The notes under the pieces are model-generated. The model was not told the DNA's origin. It ran no database searches and saw only the letters and a program-made list of their open reading frames with translations. Source: Sulfomarinibacter sp963733915 (GTDB lineage Bacteria; Acidobacteriota; Thermoanaerobaculia; Thermoanaerobaculales; Sulfomarinibacteraceae). From it: a stretch of DNA of 64,000 nt. Shown one piece after another: positions 1 through 10,572 of this stretch; the first letter of the stretch is position 1; every line of letters starts with the position of its first letter. A program made the position numbers and the translations under genes. The DNA lies in NCBI GenBank assembly GCA_963733915.1, contig CAVTEP010000008.1:1-64000 (forward strand). The letters are read 5' to 3'.

Positions 1-1315
1 ACTGTATCGTCGAGTATCTGTTGATTGCTGAATAGACCGATTAGGTTGCCTATGTGTGCATCGAGATAACTGATTTCCTGATTATAGTTGTCCATCATTA
101 CTTCGAGTTCCGCATGGTTGAGGTTGTACTCACTCAGGTAGTATCTCTCTGGAACGAGGCTCCACCGGTTCGATCGTTGGCACATCGGATGACGACGATT
201 GGTTCGCGCGCGCATCTCTTGGATATCGAGGAAGACGGCCGCCATGAGATTGATGAAAGCGAAAAACGGTTGGCTCGACGAATCAGCGTACCTGTCCATT
301 GGCGAAATAACCCAATCGTTCAGTCGGCATACTCCTGGCGTTCGTTTCTGAAGTGGAACTTACTGTTGTCTGACTCACCATCCGCACCAATAGCGGTGCA
401 CGCCAGGTGTCGTGGAATTCGGCGAATCCCTGCGCGAAGCCGTTTGAACGAGAGATATTCGGGTTTTGGCTGAAACCCGCCGTGCGGTATCCGAGACCGC
501 AATGGTTCCGCTAGGGTGAATTGATCATTATCCAGACACGCGTGACCCCAATCCGCGTGATGTTGGCTTGTAAGCAGTCCAGTAAACATGACGCATGCGA
601 GGAATGGTCAGGGAGCCGCTGCGTGTGCGTTTGAAAAAAGGAGGCTTTTCGGCGCCAGTGCATCGAGGTTTGGCGTGATGTTTCTCGCATATCCGTAGCA
701 CGACAGATGGTCGGCCCTAACCGTGTCAAACGTGGAGAATGACGTCGGGATAGGGTATTTTATCAATTCATGTTCGCTGCTGGAGAAATTCGAGTAGATA
801 CTCCGAAAGTCTCTGCGAAAAAGAAAAGATGTAAAAGAAATCAAAAGTAATGAGATTACACAAATGGAAAGTTCGAAATTTGAAAGAAGTAGCAGATGTA
901 TTGTTTTCACCATCAAAATAGCGTTTAGAAAATCGATATGAAGACCAGATTATCAGTGACAATATGAGGATCAAAAATGTCAAAAAAGTAGGGGCTGTTC
1001 TGAGAATCGTCTGAGTCCAACCGATAATGAAAAATGAAAAGGAAGTGACGGTCAAAAAATCAAATTGAGATCCGAACGAAGACGACCAAAGAATTTTGAA
1101 AATGGTAATAAAGAACAGCCAAAAGAACACGAAAATAACCAGGCAGAAATAATAAATGTCAGCACGTGGCAAAATAGGTACTCATTTCCCTTGAAAAACC
1201 TGGAATTCGAAAAAATCAACTCGAAAACAACTGGGTTAATCCGGTAAATTTCGAAGAAGGAAAAGTCAAGAAAGCCGACAAAGGTACCCAGGATCGTGGC
1301 GAATGACGACGCCAC
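1..1315 (-). CDS. Membrane-anchored sulfatase/phosphoethanolamine-transferase-fold protein (partial, frameshifted)
   Basis: This gene runs off the left edge, so its C-terminus is missing. The N-terminal half (about 1315 to 770) is AT-rich and encodes several hydrophobic segments. The alkaline-phosphatase-superfamily domain follows: PDVILHVFDTVRADHLSCYG near 700-760, a PWTIPSHASMFTGL-like motif near 570-620, and FFAFINLM, then EISYLDAHIGNLIGL at 1-90. These match the metal-binding start, nucleophile region and DAHIG region of sulfatases. The usual Cys/Ser nucleophile appears to be Thr, as in phosphoethanolamine transferases. At least four single-base deletions must be restored to read it. The GTG start lies three bases after the methyltransferase stop, so it is the last gene of the polysaccharide operon. 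The family is confident; the substrate is unknown. Confidence 0.7.
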
Positions 1316-1318
1316 GAA

Positions 1319-2273
1319 TCAAGAAGCACCGTATGCACTGGCGACGGTAGCTCTTATCCTCGTTTCATCGATCGAATTGAGCAAACTGGATTCTTCCTTT
1401 GCGTGAGATCTTAGCCTGTTTTCCGAAACAAGACCCAGAACAGGTCTTCCGCGGGGTAGGGCAGTGTAAAGCTGATCTGGAATCAACGAGGCAAGGATGC
1501 GCAACGGTCGCAATACCATAGCCGAGGTCTTGAAGCGCACGAGCGATTTGACGTGCGCACCGGTAATCATCTTCTTCGGACGACCTGCGGCGACCTTCTC
1601 GAGACCGCACTGCTCCGCGATCCTCTGCACAGTTGAAGGCGAGAACCAATGGAGAACGCTCGGCGGGCTGTATTCGTGCCATCGTCTTCCCCAGAGTCTT
1701 GCTGTCCAACTTCGGCAGTTCCAGGTTTCGATGAGCAAAGATCCGTTGGGTTTCATGAGGCGGCCCGCATGGCCGAGCGCCAGTTTGGGATCAACAAGGT
1801 GTGGCAGCACCTGGATCATGCTCACCACGTCGAATTGTTGATCAGTCCTGTACTCCTCGAGAGTGACCGCTGTGACCTCAACGCCGAGCTGATCGCGTGC
1901 GTATGCGGCCATGGTTTCGTTTGGTTCGATACCTGCACCCGTCCATCCCTCATCCGTCATTCCGCGCAAAATGAAACCTGCGGCAGCGCCAACGTCAAGC
2001 ACGGTCCCTGGTTCGAGGTGTTTAGCTGAGAAGCCTTCCGTAACGGCGACCATGTTCGAGAAGGAGTGAATCCTGGTTGACGTAGTCGGGATAGCCAGCC
2101 TCGCCACCCGTGAAATAGGAGTCAACGTAGACACGATCGACGTGGCCCAGGGGTGAGCCGACCTCCGCCCATCGATGGGAACACGTGAGGCATTCTCGGA
2201 TCCAGTAGCCATGAGCTTGGAAGAGGCGGTGCCCCCAGTAGGTGCACAAGGGGCAGTGTTTACCGAGAATCAT
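1319..2273 (-). CDS. Class I SAM-dependent methyltransferase with N-terminal zinc-binding segment (frameshifted)
   Basis: The ATG at 2273 begins a short Cys-rich segment (CPLC, then CLTC about 20 residues later), as in methyltransferases that carry an N-terminal zinc-binding head. The Rossmann methyltransferase core follows, with glycine-rich motif I (TVLDVGAAAGF), a motif-II-like acidic strand (GAGIEPNE) and a VVSMIQVLPHL segment. The two parts lie in different frames; one base is missing near 2028. Full length would be about 317 residues. It sits between the polysaccharide deacetylase and the sulfatase-like gene and probably methylates a sugar or glycan end. The acceptor cannot be told from sequence. 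Confidence 0.75.
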
Positions 2274-2420
2274 TCGGCAATCCCCTCAGGCCGTCCGACA
2301 TTCAGATTGCACACCGCGGTCAGCCGGTTTCGGTGCCCGGCTGTTTCGCAGGGGATCCTTGTGGTGCCTTTCGTTTCGGCAGAACGCGATTCGAACTGAG
2401 TCTCTGGTGTTCGCTCATGT

Positions 2421-3328
2421 TCACAACGGAATAATTCTCGTTTCATCGAAGTCAACAAGCTCCGTCAAGAGGTCGGCTTTGTGTGAGGCCTCGAGATTCA
2501 TTGCGGGGAAGAACAGGAGTTCAGGCGCATCTTCGCGGCCGAGGAAATCGAGAGGGTGCAGGAGGAGTGACGGTTGGATCCCGGTGAGGCGGCACATCGC
2601 GAGTGAAGCGCGAAAGTAGAGCCTTGCGAGCGAGGGGGAATAGGTCGAGAGATACAGCAGGTAGCTGAAGTGGAATGGGATCTTGAGGACCGGCATGGTC
2701 GTGACCGGGATCTCGAGGAGGCTGTGGTCGCCGAGGTCCCAGAGATAGGGTTTGAGCGGCTGAAACCCGTCGCGGAAACCGCCGAACAGCTGCCTTCTTT
2801 TCGCTCTCTCTTCGTCACTGAGGTCAGATTTGAAAAAGTAGTAGGCGCGGGCGAGCGGGCCGAGGTAGGTGGGAAGGGTGGAGGCGTCGTAGTGGTAGCC
2901 GCGCTCGGCGAGGACCTCGAGGACGTCTCGCGAGAGGCTGTAGCCGGGGCCGCGGAACCCGCGGGGTCGCTGACCGGTTGCCGCCTCGATCGCCTCCTCG
3001 GCGCGGATGATCTCGTCCTCGATCTGCTGCTTCGTGTACAGGTGGAGCCACGGCTCGTGGTGGAAGCGAGTGGTTGCCGATCTCGTGGCCGGCGGCGGCG
3101 ATCATCTGCAGGGCTTCGCGGTTCTTTTCGAGGGCGGCGTCCTGGCCGACGACGAAGACGGTGATCTTCCAGCCGAAGTCGTCGAGGATTTCCAGGAACC
3201 GCGGCACGACGAGGTCGAGGTAGGAGGGGAAGGACTCCCAGCCGGGGTCGCCGTGGGTCTTCATGTAGGACCACTGGTTGTCGAGGTCGAGGGAGAGGCG
3301 AGCAGATGGGTTTCGTCTGCAGTGTCAC
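2421..3328 (-). CDS. Polysaccharide deacetylase family protein (frameshifted)
   Basis: This is an NodB-type carbohydrate esterase. After a GTG start that overlaps the upstream stop as GTGA, the protein reads LSLDLDNQWSYMKTHGD, then ITVFVVGQDA and a GHEIGNHS motif, which supplies the metal-binding histidines. The C-terminal part (PVLKIPFHFSYLLYLSTYSP, then LLLHPLDF) is typical of the family members found in O-antigen and capsule loci. Two to four single-base indels, for example near 3075, split it into three frames; length would be about 300 residues. It probably deacetylates an N-acetyl sugar of the polymer made by this operon. The family is confident; the substrate is inferred. Confidence 0.75.
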
Positions 3329-4681
3329 GGAGCGTGCCCTTCGAGCAGACCGCGGCACGGCTGTCTCCGCGAGCTTGACGGTTTCGTTGACGTTGAGGGT
3401 GCCGTTGACGATCTGCGCCGAGTTGACGATGTGGAGACCCGGGATCGAGGTCTGCTGTCGGCGGCACGCGCTCCGAGTAGCCGAGGGTCGGCAGCGGGAT
3501 AGACGAAGCGCTCCCGCGACACCTGGAAGGCGAGCAGATCGTCGGGCTCGAGGTGCGGGTACATGCGGAGCAGGGCGTCCATGAATCGATCGCTGCCACG
3601 CCGTCGTCGGGCTCGTCGAACGCCGGGTCGTCGCTCGCCAGGTACTTGGGCAGGTAGACGAGGGTGTGGCCGCCGAGCTCGGTCGGGATCGACCAGCGCC
3701 GTCATTTCGATGACCGCGGTGAACGGCAGCCCATGCGTCGGTGATGTTGGTGATGTAGTAGCCCGCGAGCGGTTTTTTGAGCAGGACCGACGCGCAGACG
3801 ATGCCCTGGTACTCGACGCCGTCGAGCCGCGATCTGCTCGTCTCGATCGAGGCCGGGACAGAGCCTCGCGGCGATCGGCGCGGGCCAAGGTCACGACGAC
3901 CTGGTCGAACGGATTCTGGTCTCCGCTCTGCGATCTCCACCGCGACCTCGTCCGGTGACTGGCTCCGATGACCTGCGAGACCTCCGTGCCGAGTTCGACG
4001 CTGCACTCCATCCTCGACGAGGCGCTTGTGGAAGACCTCGAGCACCCGGGCGTAGCCCCCGGGCACGTAGCCGAACATCTCCTTCTTGAGGCCGGTTCGG
4101 CGGGCGGCGTACATGCGGGCGATGGTCGCCCAGATGAAGGCGGCGGAGGTCTTCTTGTAGCTCTCGCCGAGCTTGGAGCGCAGCAGCGGCAGCCAGATCT
4201 TCTCGAAGGTCTTGGTCGCCGGACCAGCGTCCGCAGCCAGTCGGCGACCGGGATGTTCTCGAGCCGCCGCCAGTCCTTGACCCGCGAGGCGTAGAGGATC
4301 GTGGCGGCCAGGCGCGCCTTCGAGACCAGCCCGAGCGGCGGAAACCGCAGGAACTCGAGGGCGCTCGACATGGAGTAGAGCCGGCCGTCGGTGTAGAAGC
4401 CCGGTCTTCGTCTCGACCCAGCGCATGTCCTGCTCGAGGCCGAGCTCGGCGAGCAGCGACCGGGTGTAGGTGTCGGACAGCAGGGTGACGTGGTAGTGGC
4501 GGTCCCAGACGACGTCGCCGAGGCTCCAGGCGCTGGCCAGACCGCCGAGGTGTGGGGCGCGCTCGAAGAGGGTGACGTCGTGGCCGTGCTGGGCGAGGCG
4601 GAGGGCGAGGGTCATGCCCAAGAAGCCGCCACCGATGACGGCCCAGCGGCGGCGCGTCCGGAGCCTCTGCGGTGAGATCGC
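3325..4681 (-). CDS. NAD(P)/FAD-dependent amine-oxidase-like oxidoreductase (frameshifted)
   Basis: The start carries an FAD-binding GxGxxG-type fold (AVIGGGFLGMTLALRLAQHG) followed by ERAPHLGGLASAW, the usual protoporphyrinogen-oxidase/amine-oxidase signature. Further recognisable stretches are YVPGGYARVLEVFHKRL, FDQVVVTLA, and a C-terminal IPGLHIVNSAQIVNGTLNVN ending in ETVKLAE. Members of this family lie in many polysaccharide clusters and resemble UDP-galactopyranose-mutase-like flavoproteins. At least five indels break the frame. The 5' end is unclear: no start codon precedes VIGGG in its own frame, so either an indel hides it or the reading frame continues from the acyltransferase. The stop overlaps the deacetylase GTG. 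Confidence 0.7.
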
Positions 4682-5307
4682 TCAGCGCGGGGGGATCGAG
4701 CTCCTCCACCTGGTGCTCGACGATGCGGTAGGGGAGGCCGCAGGCCGAGCAGTCGACCTCCGCCTCGGGGCCGTCCATCTCGTCGAAGCGGAGCAGCGGG
4801 TGGCCGCAGCGGCAGACGCAGCCGACCGGCCGCGCCGGGTGGCCGAGGACGAGGTGGAAGTCCTCGACCGACTTGGTGACCAGCGACCCCATGCCCGACC
4901 ATCGCGAACCGGCCGATGGAGAGGTCGTTGCCGATCGTGCAGCCGGCGCCGATGGTGGCGCCCTCCTTGACCAGGGTCGGCAGGGTGTCCTCGTCGGGCT
5001 CCGAGGGGCGGAGCTCCTTCAGGTTCGGGGTGGTCGCGCGCGGGAAGCGGTCGTTGGTGAAGACCGTGCCGGCGCTGATCATCACGCCGTCCTCGATCGT
5101 GACCGCGGTGCAGATGTAGACCATGGCGTTGATCTTGACCCGGTCGCCGATGACGACGTCGTAGGCGATGTAGGTCTTCTCGCCGACGATGCACTGCTCG
5201 CCGATCGTCGCGCCGTGGCGGATGTGGACGTTGTCCCAGATCGAGGTGCCGTCACCGATGGTGACGTCGTCCTCGATGATGGCGGTGGGGTGGATGCGGG
5301 TCGTCAC
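4682..5307 (-). CDS. Hexapeptide-repeat sugar N-acetyltransferase (WlbB/WbpD-like, frameshifted)
   Basis: The GTG at 5307 begins a left-handed beta-helix acyltransferase with isoleucine-patch repeats (IIEDDVTIGDGTSIWDNVHI, ATIGAGCTIGNDLSIG). This is the pattern of UDP-2-acetamido-3-amino-2,3-dideoxyglucuronate 3-N-acetyltransferases. After an indel near 4890 the frame resumes with MGSLVTKSVEDFHLVLGHPA and a C-terminal zinc-ribbon-like tail (CVCRCG, later CSACG), which many WlbB relatives have. It lies 22 bases after the dehydrogenase and completes a dehydrogenase, aminotransferase, acetyltransferase set, which is the main reason for the specific assignment. The exact stop is uncertain because of the junction with the next gene. 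Confidence 0.8.
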
Positions 5308-5329
5308 GGTGTCTTCCTGGTCCTGCCGC

Positions 5330-6346
5330 TCACGCGGATGCGGCGTCGCCGTTGTTGACGGCGGTCCAGTGGTTCTTGCTGAGCGACTCGTAGGCCGCCT
5401 CGACGACCTCGACCGAGGCCAGCGCGTCAGCGCCGTTGATGAGCAGCTGCTCCTCTCCGCGGATCGCCCGGGCGAAGTTCTGCAGCTGGTTTCGAAACGC
5501 GCCGACCTTGTCGTACCCGTTGCCGAACACGACCCACTCGGACGAGCTCGACTGGCGGTACTTCGCCTCCTTCCAGCCGACCACCACGGTGCCGCGGGAA
5601 CCGTAGATGCTGATGTAGCGGTCGAGCTCCTTGTTGATGCTCCACGAGAGGTCGATGTTGCCGATGACGCCTTTCTGGCTTCGCACGAAGATGCGAACCG
5701 TCTCCTCGACCTCGAGCCCCTGGTTGCGCTTGCCCTCCATGACCTGGACCTCGGCCAGCGGGCCCAGGAAGTACCGCGCGATGTCGAAGGAGTGCGTGCC
5801 GTTGTCGATCAGCACCCCGCCGCCGCTGATGGCGGGATCGGAGTTCCATCGCTTGGCCATGTCCACGCGCGCCGTGAAGGCGTTTTCGAAGAGGACGATG
5901 TCGCCGAGGATGCCGGAGTCGACGATCTGCTTGGCCTTGATGACGTCGTCGACATAGCGAAACTTCGAGGCCATGGTGATGATGACGCCCTTTTTCTTCG
6001 CCGCGTCGACCACCCGCTTCGCCTCTTTCACGCTCACCGCAAACGGCTTTTCGCACAGCACGTGGACGCCGCGATCGATGAAGTGGAGGCAGATCTCGGG
6101 GTGGCTCGACGGCGGCGTGCAGACCAGCACCGCATCCAGCTCACACGCGTCCGACAGGGCGGCGTAGGAATCGAAGGACTGGCAGTTGAGAACCTCGGCA
6201 AGCGAGTCGGCTGCCTCTTTGCGCACGTCGGCGACACCGACCACCTCGGCCTCGTGATAGGTCTGGAATGCGATGGATTGGAACGCCTGTGCGTACGCCT
6301 GGGAAATCGCGCCGGCGCCGATGATGGCGAATTTGGTGGTGCTCAT
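5330..6346 (-). CDS. wlbA: Gfo/Idh/MocA family dehydrogenase (WlbA/WbpB-like)
   Basis: This intact 338-residue protein begins MSTTKFAIIGAGAISQAYAQ, an N-terminal Rossmann nucleotide-binding fold, and contains VLVCTPPSSHPEI and the family's EKPF catalytic-lysine motif (HVLCEKPFAVS), followed by the C-terminal alpha/beta substrate domain (GGVLIDNGTHSFDIARYFLG). WlbA/WbpB enzymes oxidise C3 of UDP-N-acetylglucosaminuronic acid. The neighbours supply the matching 3-aminotransferase (upstream) and N-acetyltransferase (downstream), so the assignment to the UDP-diacetamido-dideoxyglucuronate pathway is good but rests on context. The start is six bases after the aminotransferase stop. Confidence 0.85.
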   Translation of the reverse strand: MSTTKFAIIGAGAISQAYAQAFQSIAFQTYHEAEVVGVADVRKEAADSLAEVLNCQSFDSYAALSDACELDAVLVCTPPSSHPEICLHFIDRGVHVLCEKPFAVSVKEAKRVVDAAKKKGVIITMASKFRYVDDVIKAKQIVDSGILGDIVLFENAFTARVDMAKRWNSDPAISGGGVLIDNGTHSFDIARYFLGPLAEVQVMEGKRNQGLEVEETVRIFVRSQKGVIGNIDLSWSINKELDRYISIYGSRGTVVVGWKEAKYRQSSSSEWVVFGNGYDKVGAFRNQLQNFARAIRGEEQLLINGADALASVEVVEAAYESLSKNHWTAVNNGDAASA

Positions 6347-6351
6347 TTCTC

Positions 6352-7585
6352 TTACTCCGAAAGTTTCTTGACGGCGTCGATCACCGCGTTGCCGATGTAC
6401 TCGACGTGTTCGTCGGTGTACTTCTCGTTCCACGGCAGGACGAGGATGCCCTCGAGGCCCGAGAAGGTGCCCGGGAAATGGTTCCGGATCGTAGTCGACG
6501 GCCTCCGGGCGGGCGAGCGTGAACGGCCAGCGGCTCGCGCCGAAGGTGTTCTGCTCGCGGAAGACCTGGCACTGGAAGGCCGGCTTCTGGATGTAGCGCG
6601 GCGCGGAGGCGATGCCGAACTCCTTGAGCGCGGCGCCGAGGGCCGGCGAGCCGCCGCGCACGACCTTTGAGTCGACCCGTGGGCAGTACTTCCAGTAGGT
6701 GTGCCGGTCGCCGTCGGCGACCGGCGGGGTCTCGATCCCCGGCAGGCCGGTCGAGCATCTCGGTGAGCTGGGCCGCCGTTGCGACTCTGCTCGTCGACCA
6801 CGCCGTCGAGCTTTGGCAGCTGGGCGGCGGCAACCGCGCCCTGCAGCTCGCTCATCCGGTAGTTGAGGGCCAGGAAGTAGTGGTCGGGCTTCTGATCGCC
6901 GTAGCCCCAGGCCTTGTTGATGAAGAGGAAGGCGCGGCGCGCCAGATCGGGGTCGTTCGAGACGACGAGCCCACCCTCGCCGGTGGTGATGTGCTTGCCC
7001 TGCTGGAGGCTGAAGCAGCCGATGGCGCCGATGGTCCCGACCTTTCGGCCCCGGTGCACGGCGCCGAAGGCCTGGGCGGCATCCTCGATGACCGGGATGC
7101 CCCTCGCGTCGGCGAGCTCCATGATCTCGGTCATGTCGCACGGCGAGCCGAAGAGGTGGGTGACGATGATGGCCTTTGTCTTCGGGCTCAGGCGCGCCTC
7201 GATGGTCTCGGCGGTGACGTTGCAGGTCAGCGGGTCGACGTCGGCGAAGACCGGGATCGCGCCCTGGTAGAGGATCGGCGTCAGCGCCCCCATGTCGGTG
7301 ATCGAGGTCGTGATGATCTCGTCGCCGGGCTCGGGGTCGATCGCGGCGATCGCCACGTGGATGGCGGCGGTGCCCGAGGTGCAGGCATAGGCGTGCTCGA
7401 CGCCGAGGGTCTTCGCGAAGTCTGCCTCGAGCTGCTTGACGAAGCGGCCCTTGGGGGAGAAGAGCATGCCGCTGCCGATGGCCTCGGCCAGCAGGATGGA
7501 GCTCTTCCTCGCCGAGGGTCCGGCCGGTGGCGTTCTGGTCGCTGGGAAGCTCGATTGCTTTGGTCGGGGTCGTGGTCTCAGCCAT
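6352..7585 (-). CDS. wlbC: DegT/DnrJ/EryC1 sugar aminotransferase (WlbC/WbpE-like, frameshifted)
   Basis: The ATG at 7585 begins MAETTTPTKAIELPSDQ, with an indel soon after near 7525. The core shows the fold-type-I PLP signature: AYACTSGTAAIHVAIAA, PVIEDAAQAFGA (the PLP-ring aspartate) and FSLQQGKHITTGEGG, in which the lysine would form the Schiff base. Two more indels near 6480 and 6770 break the C-terminus, which ends EHVEYIGNAVIDAVKKLSE. The restored length is about 410 residues, normal for the family. WlbC converts the 3-keto sugar made by the downstream dehydrogenase to a 3-amino sugar. It is the first gene of the operon. Confidence 0.8.
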
Positions 7586-8301
7586 GATGATTCACCATAT
7601 CCACTGGTTTGGTCGTTGCGCCCTCGGATTACTTTTTTGACCGAAAAATGCTCGGAAACTGGCGGCGATGCGATCGCCGGTTTCGCCGTGGCCGAGACTC
7701 GAATGAGTGTCAGGATTCTGGACAAACTCGAACGTCCTGGTTGGTGCGTTTGCGTAACCTTTCGCCGTACAGCTGCATGGGCCAAGCAGCGAATACCGGC
7801 CGACGGCCTCAAGTGTCTGGTCGTGAGACACTTCACAGTCTTATTACTCTACCTGCTGGGTGTCACCTTCCGCAATCCCGCAAATGGACTATTTTTCTCA
7901 CTCAAAAGGATGAGTTTTCGGCGGAAAAACTTCCAAATCAGAGGTTTCGTCGCGAGGGAGGTCTTCGCGTGATCGTCAACTACCTCTCGGTGATTGAACT
8001 CCTTACCTCGGCACGCACCCGGGATGTCATCCTGAGAATCGCGACGTCGGTTCGACGGAGATCACAGAGTCACACTGGCCAATCTCGGGACAGACACATT
8101 CGGAAGAAGGAAGGAACTCGATGGTTTTCTGGGTTGGCAACGATCGAGTTTATCGAGTGAACGACCAGTCCATCAAGTTTCCAATCTCGAAACCGCACCG
8201 AAATGAATCCACACCCTCCCCCGAGTGGGCATTCATAGGCACCGATATCGAGGCCGCGTCCTGAGGGCGAGGCCGTCTCAAGATATCCTCGGCGACTTCA
8301 G
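7586..8301. other. Intergenic region, no gene recognised
   Basis: These 700 bases separate the start of the WlbC-like operon from the end of the beta-helix gene, both on the minus strand. Open frames exist on the plus strand, including one of 183 codons, but their composition (Arg- and Ser-rich, no motif) and lack of ribosome binding site do not support a gene. Promoters of the operon are expected just above 7585; I see no clear sigma-70 boxes. Confidence 0.5.
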
Positions 8302-9909
8302 CTAGATGTCGCCCGCGTCGATCGCTGGGCTATCCGTCAACAGTGAAAGTCCAGAGATGACGGCTTCACAAACTGAGGGTTTTCATCCAGCGAATTCAGA
8401 TCCTCGCCACGGTTCGCCTGCCACTCAGACAAGGACCAGAATTCATCGCCATATAGAGTCCCGAGCTTCGGGAAATCGATCGTAGTCGGGTTGCCATAGT
8501 AGAGATTGTTGTCGAAGTGATGGGAGCCACGTTGGCTTCGTCTCTCGACTATGTCCCTGACCTCCGACATCGAACAGCGGTATGTGCCCGAGTCCACGAT
8601 GATGTTGTTGAATACCTGGGTGTTGGCAGGTATACAACCCGTCGTCGATCCCGCCCCCCGTGATGACGATGCCGGATCCGCTCGACGTCGACGATTGTAT
8701 TGTTGTAGATGTGGGTGTCGCAAGGCCTCATACAAGACGATGCCGGCGCCGTCATACCGGCACTGCCGGCGTCTGATCTTGATCGTTCCAACGATGACGT
8801 TGTTGATGATCCAGTTCGGGCCGGCCGAGGCCTCAAACTCAAGGCCGATAAGGACGTTGTCTTCGAAGACAGATGCCTCGACGACGTTGCCCGAGCCAAC
8901 GGTGTCAAACCATACTCCCCTCCCGTTGTTGTACTTGGCTGTATGGCGTACGATTCGGTTACCGGAAGGCTGCGAACCGCCGATTATCTTGATACCCCCG
9001 GCTTGCCATCGTGGCCCGTACCGCCAGGAGTTGTAGCTCGTCTCGCTCGACTCCAGCAAGGAGTTGTCGCCGTTCAGACGCAATACCGAGCACTGCCATT
9101 GTGATTGGATGTGCTTCTCATGAACACAAGTACCAGAATAGGCTTTGACGCCGTTCCAATTGTTGTACTCCACCCTGCAGTACTTCGACCTGTTTGGTGG
9201 CACCCAGCTGCATCGCAGCGATCTCGAAATTCAGTGCGACGTGTTCGACCCTGAGCCCACGGAAAACGTGGTAGGCTTCCCAGGTGCCATGACACCCAGA
9301 TCACGGACCGCAATCTCCACCTGGCTGCTATTGGGATCTCCCTGGAATGTGGATTCGCATTCTCTGGGCTGCGTCATCCATCCAGAAATGACCACTGACC
9401 AGTTCCGCTGGTGAGAGTACCTGGATCGAGTGGATAGCCATCGACGAAGACCATCTCGCGTCTCCGAGAATACTCGCCGAAGTCCGGCCAACCGTCCGGA
9501 TAGACGATCAGAGGCAGCGGCTGCCAGGGAACGCTCCAGATATCGCCTCCGTCATTGGTCCAGCCTGTGACCACATCGCTGCCGCGAATGACGACGTTTC
9601 CCTCATCACCCGGGTAGGCCCGAATCACGATTCGGTTGCTTGCCGTGCCCGATCTGCTCGATGAGCAAGCGTTTCACGGTAGACGCCTTCCTTGATGGAA
9701 AGCGTGTCTCCAGCGAAAAGTGGCAGAACGGCGCGACCAGGGTCTTGAATGGATGGTCGAGTGGAACGACCATCGTTTGAATCTGATGCGTTCGGATGGT
9801 TCACCGCGACGAAATATTCCGTGGCTTCGAGCACTGGAAACGCTGAAACAGCATATGAAGAGAGCAATAGAAGCGTGGAAACAATTGCTAGCAGCGGTAC
9901 GGAATTCAC
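8302..9909 (-). CDS. Secreted right-handed parallel beta-helix protein 1 (frameshifted)
   Basis: The ATG at 9909 starts a signal peptide (MNSVPLLAIVSTLLLLSSYA, then VSA). After it comes a mature start (EYFVAVNHPNASDSNDG), found in pectate-lyase-like parallel beta-helix proteins, then GDTLSIKEGVYRE and NRIVIRAYPGDEGNVVIRGS. Later coils carry Asn-rich rungs (NRIVRHTAKYNNGRGVWFDT, GNVVEASVFEDNVLIGLEF, NWIINNVIVG). The end reads FHLLTDSPAIDAGDI after one more indel, a frequent ending in this family. Several indels split the gene. It probably acts outside the cell on polysaccharide, as its position in the glycan region suggests, but no catalytic residues can be assigned. Confidence 0.7.
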
Positions 9910-10572
9910 CTACGCACGCAGCGCCCGCCTCATATCAGGCTCCGAACTTCGACGGAATGAATGGTGCCTGCCTGCACGTGGCTAAGTTTGCACTATGCAA
10001 ACTGGAGGAGAACCCTGTTGAACCTACCAGGGCGGCGATTTGGAGCAAGTTCGGTGATCCATCTTTCCGGGAGAAATAATTTGCATTGGCTCTACGTCAC
10101 TCTCACAATATTTCAGCATTCAGACATTCATTACAGCATAGATGTGGAGCGCTTCTTTTGCAATCATCAGTATTGGTTACTGATCCTAAATCTTTAGCTG
10201 TAGTGAGAACGGGGGCAGTAATAGTGCAATCTAAATATGCGGAGTACATGGATGGTCGTGCTCTTCGTCGTGACACGCCGCGATTGCCTCCTCCTCAGAT
10301 GTATGACATCTTGCGTATCGCCGATGAGGAGCGCTTTTCGCTGTCACTATTGGGAACCCATTTGATGTCATGCCTGAGGAGCAGACAGCAGCGTGGCCAC
10401 ACGGCAGCGAGCATAACGGACGCGTTAAGTCATCGGGGCAGACGGGCGACGAAGGATCTGGGGGGCGGGTAACGTCTTCTCTGGCGGAAAGCGCGTCCCT
10501 GTCATGATGTGACGCAGGTACCAGCTACAATTGTGGGGACAATGAAATCAATTGACCGTGGATAATTGAAAC
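9910..10572. other. Intergenic region, no gene recognised
   Basis: This 660-base gap lies between two divergent genes, the beta-helix protein (minus) and the polysaccharide deacetylase (plus), so promoters for both are expected. It is less GC-rich than the flanking genes. Several short open frames of 70-130 codons occur on the plus strand, none with a recognisable domain or ribosome binding site. Confidence 0.5.

Noticed and set aside
2498..4621. One continuous 707-codon minus-strand frame
   Set aside because: It is a chance open frame that passes through pieces of the FAD oxidoreductase and the deacetylase; only parts are protein-like, and the GTGA overlap at 3325 shows two genes.
5189..6670. 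A 493-codon plus-strand open frame
   Set aside because: It lies antisense to the intact Gfo/Idh/MocA gene. In high-GC coding DNA such antisense frames are common, and it has no motifs.
7609..8160. A 183-codon plus-strand open frame
   Set aside because: No ribosome binding site, no motif, unusual Arg/Ser content, and no neighbour on the same strand.
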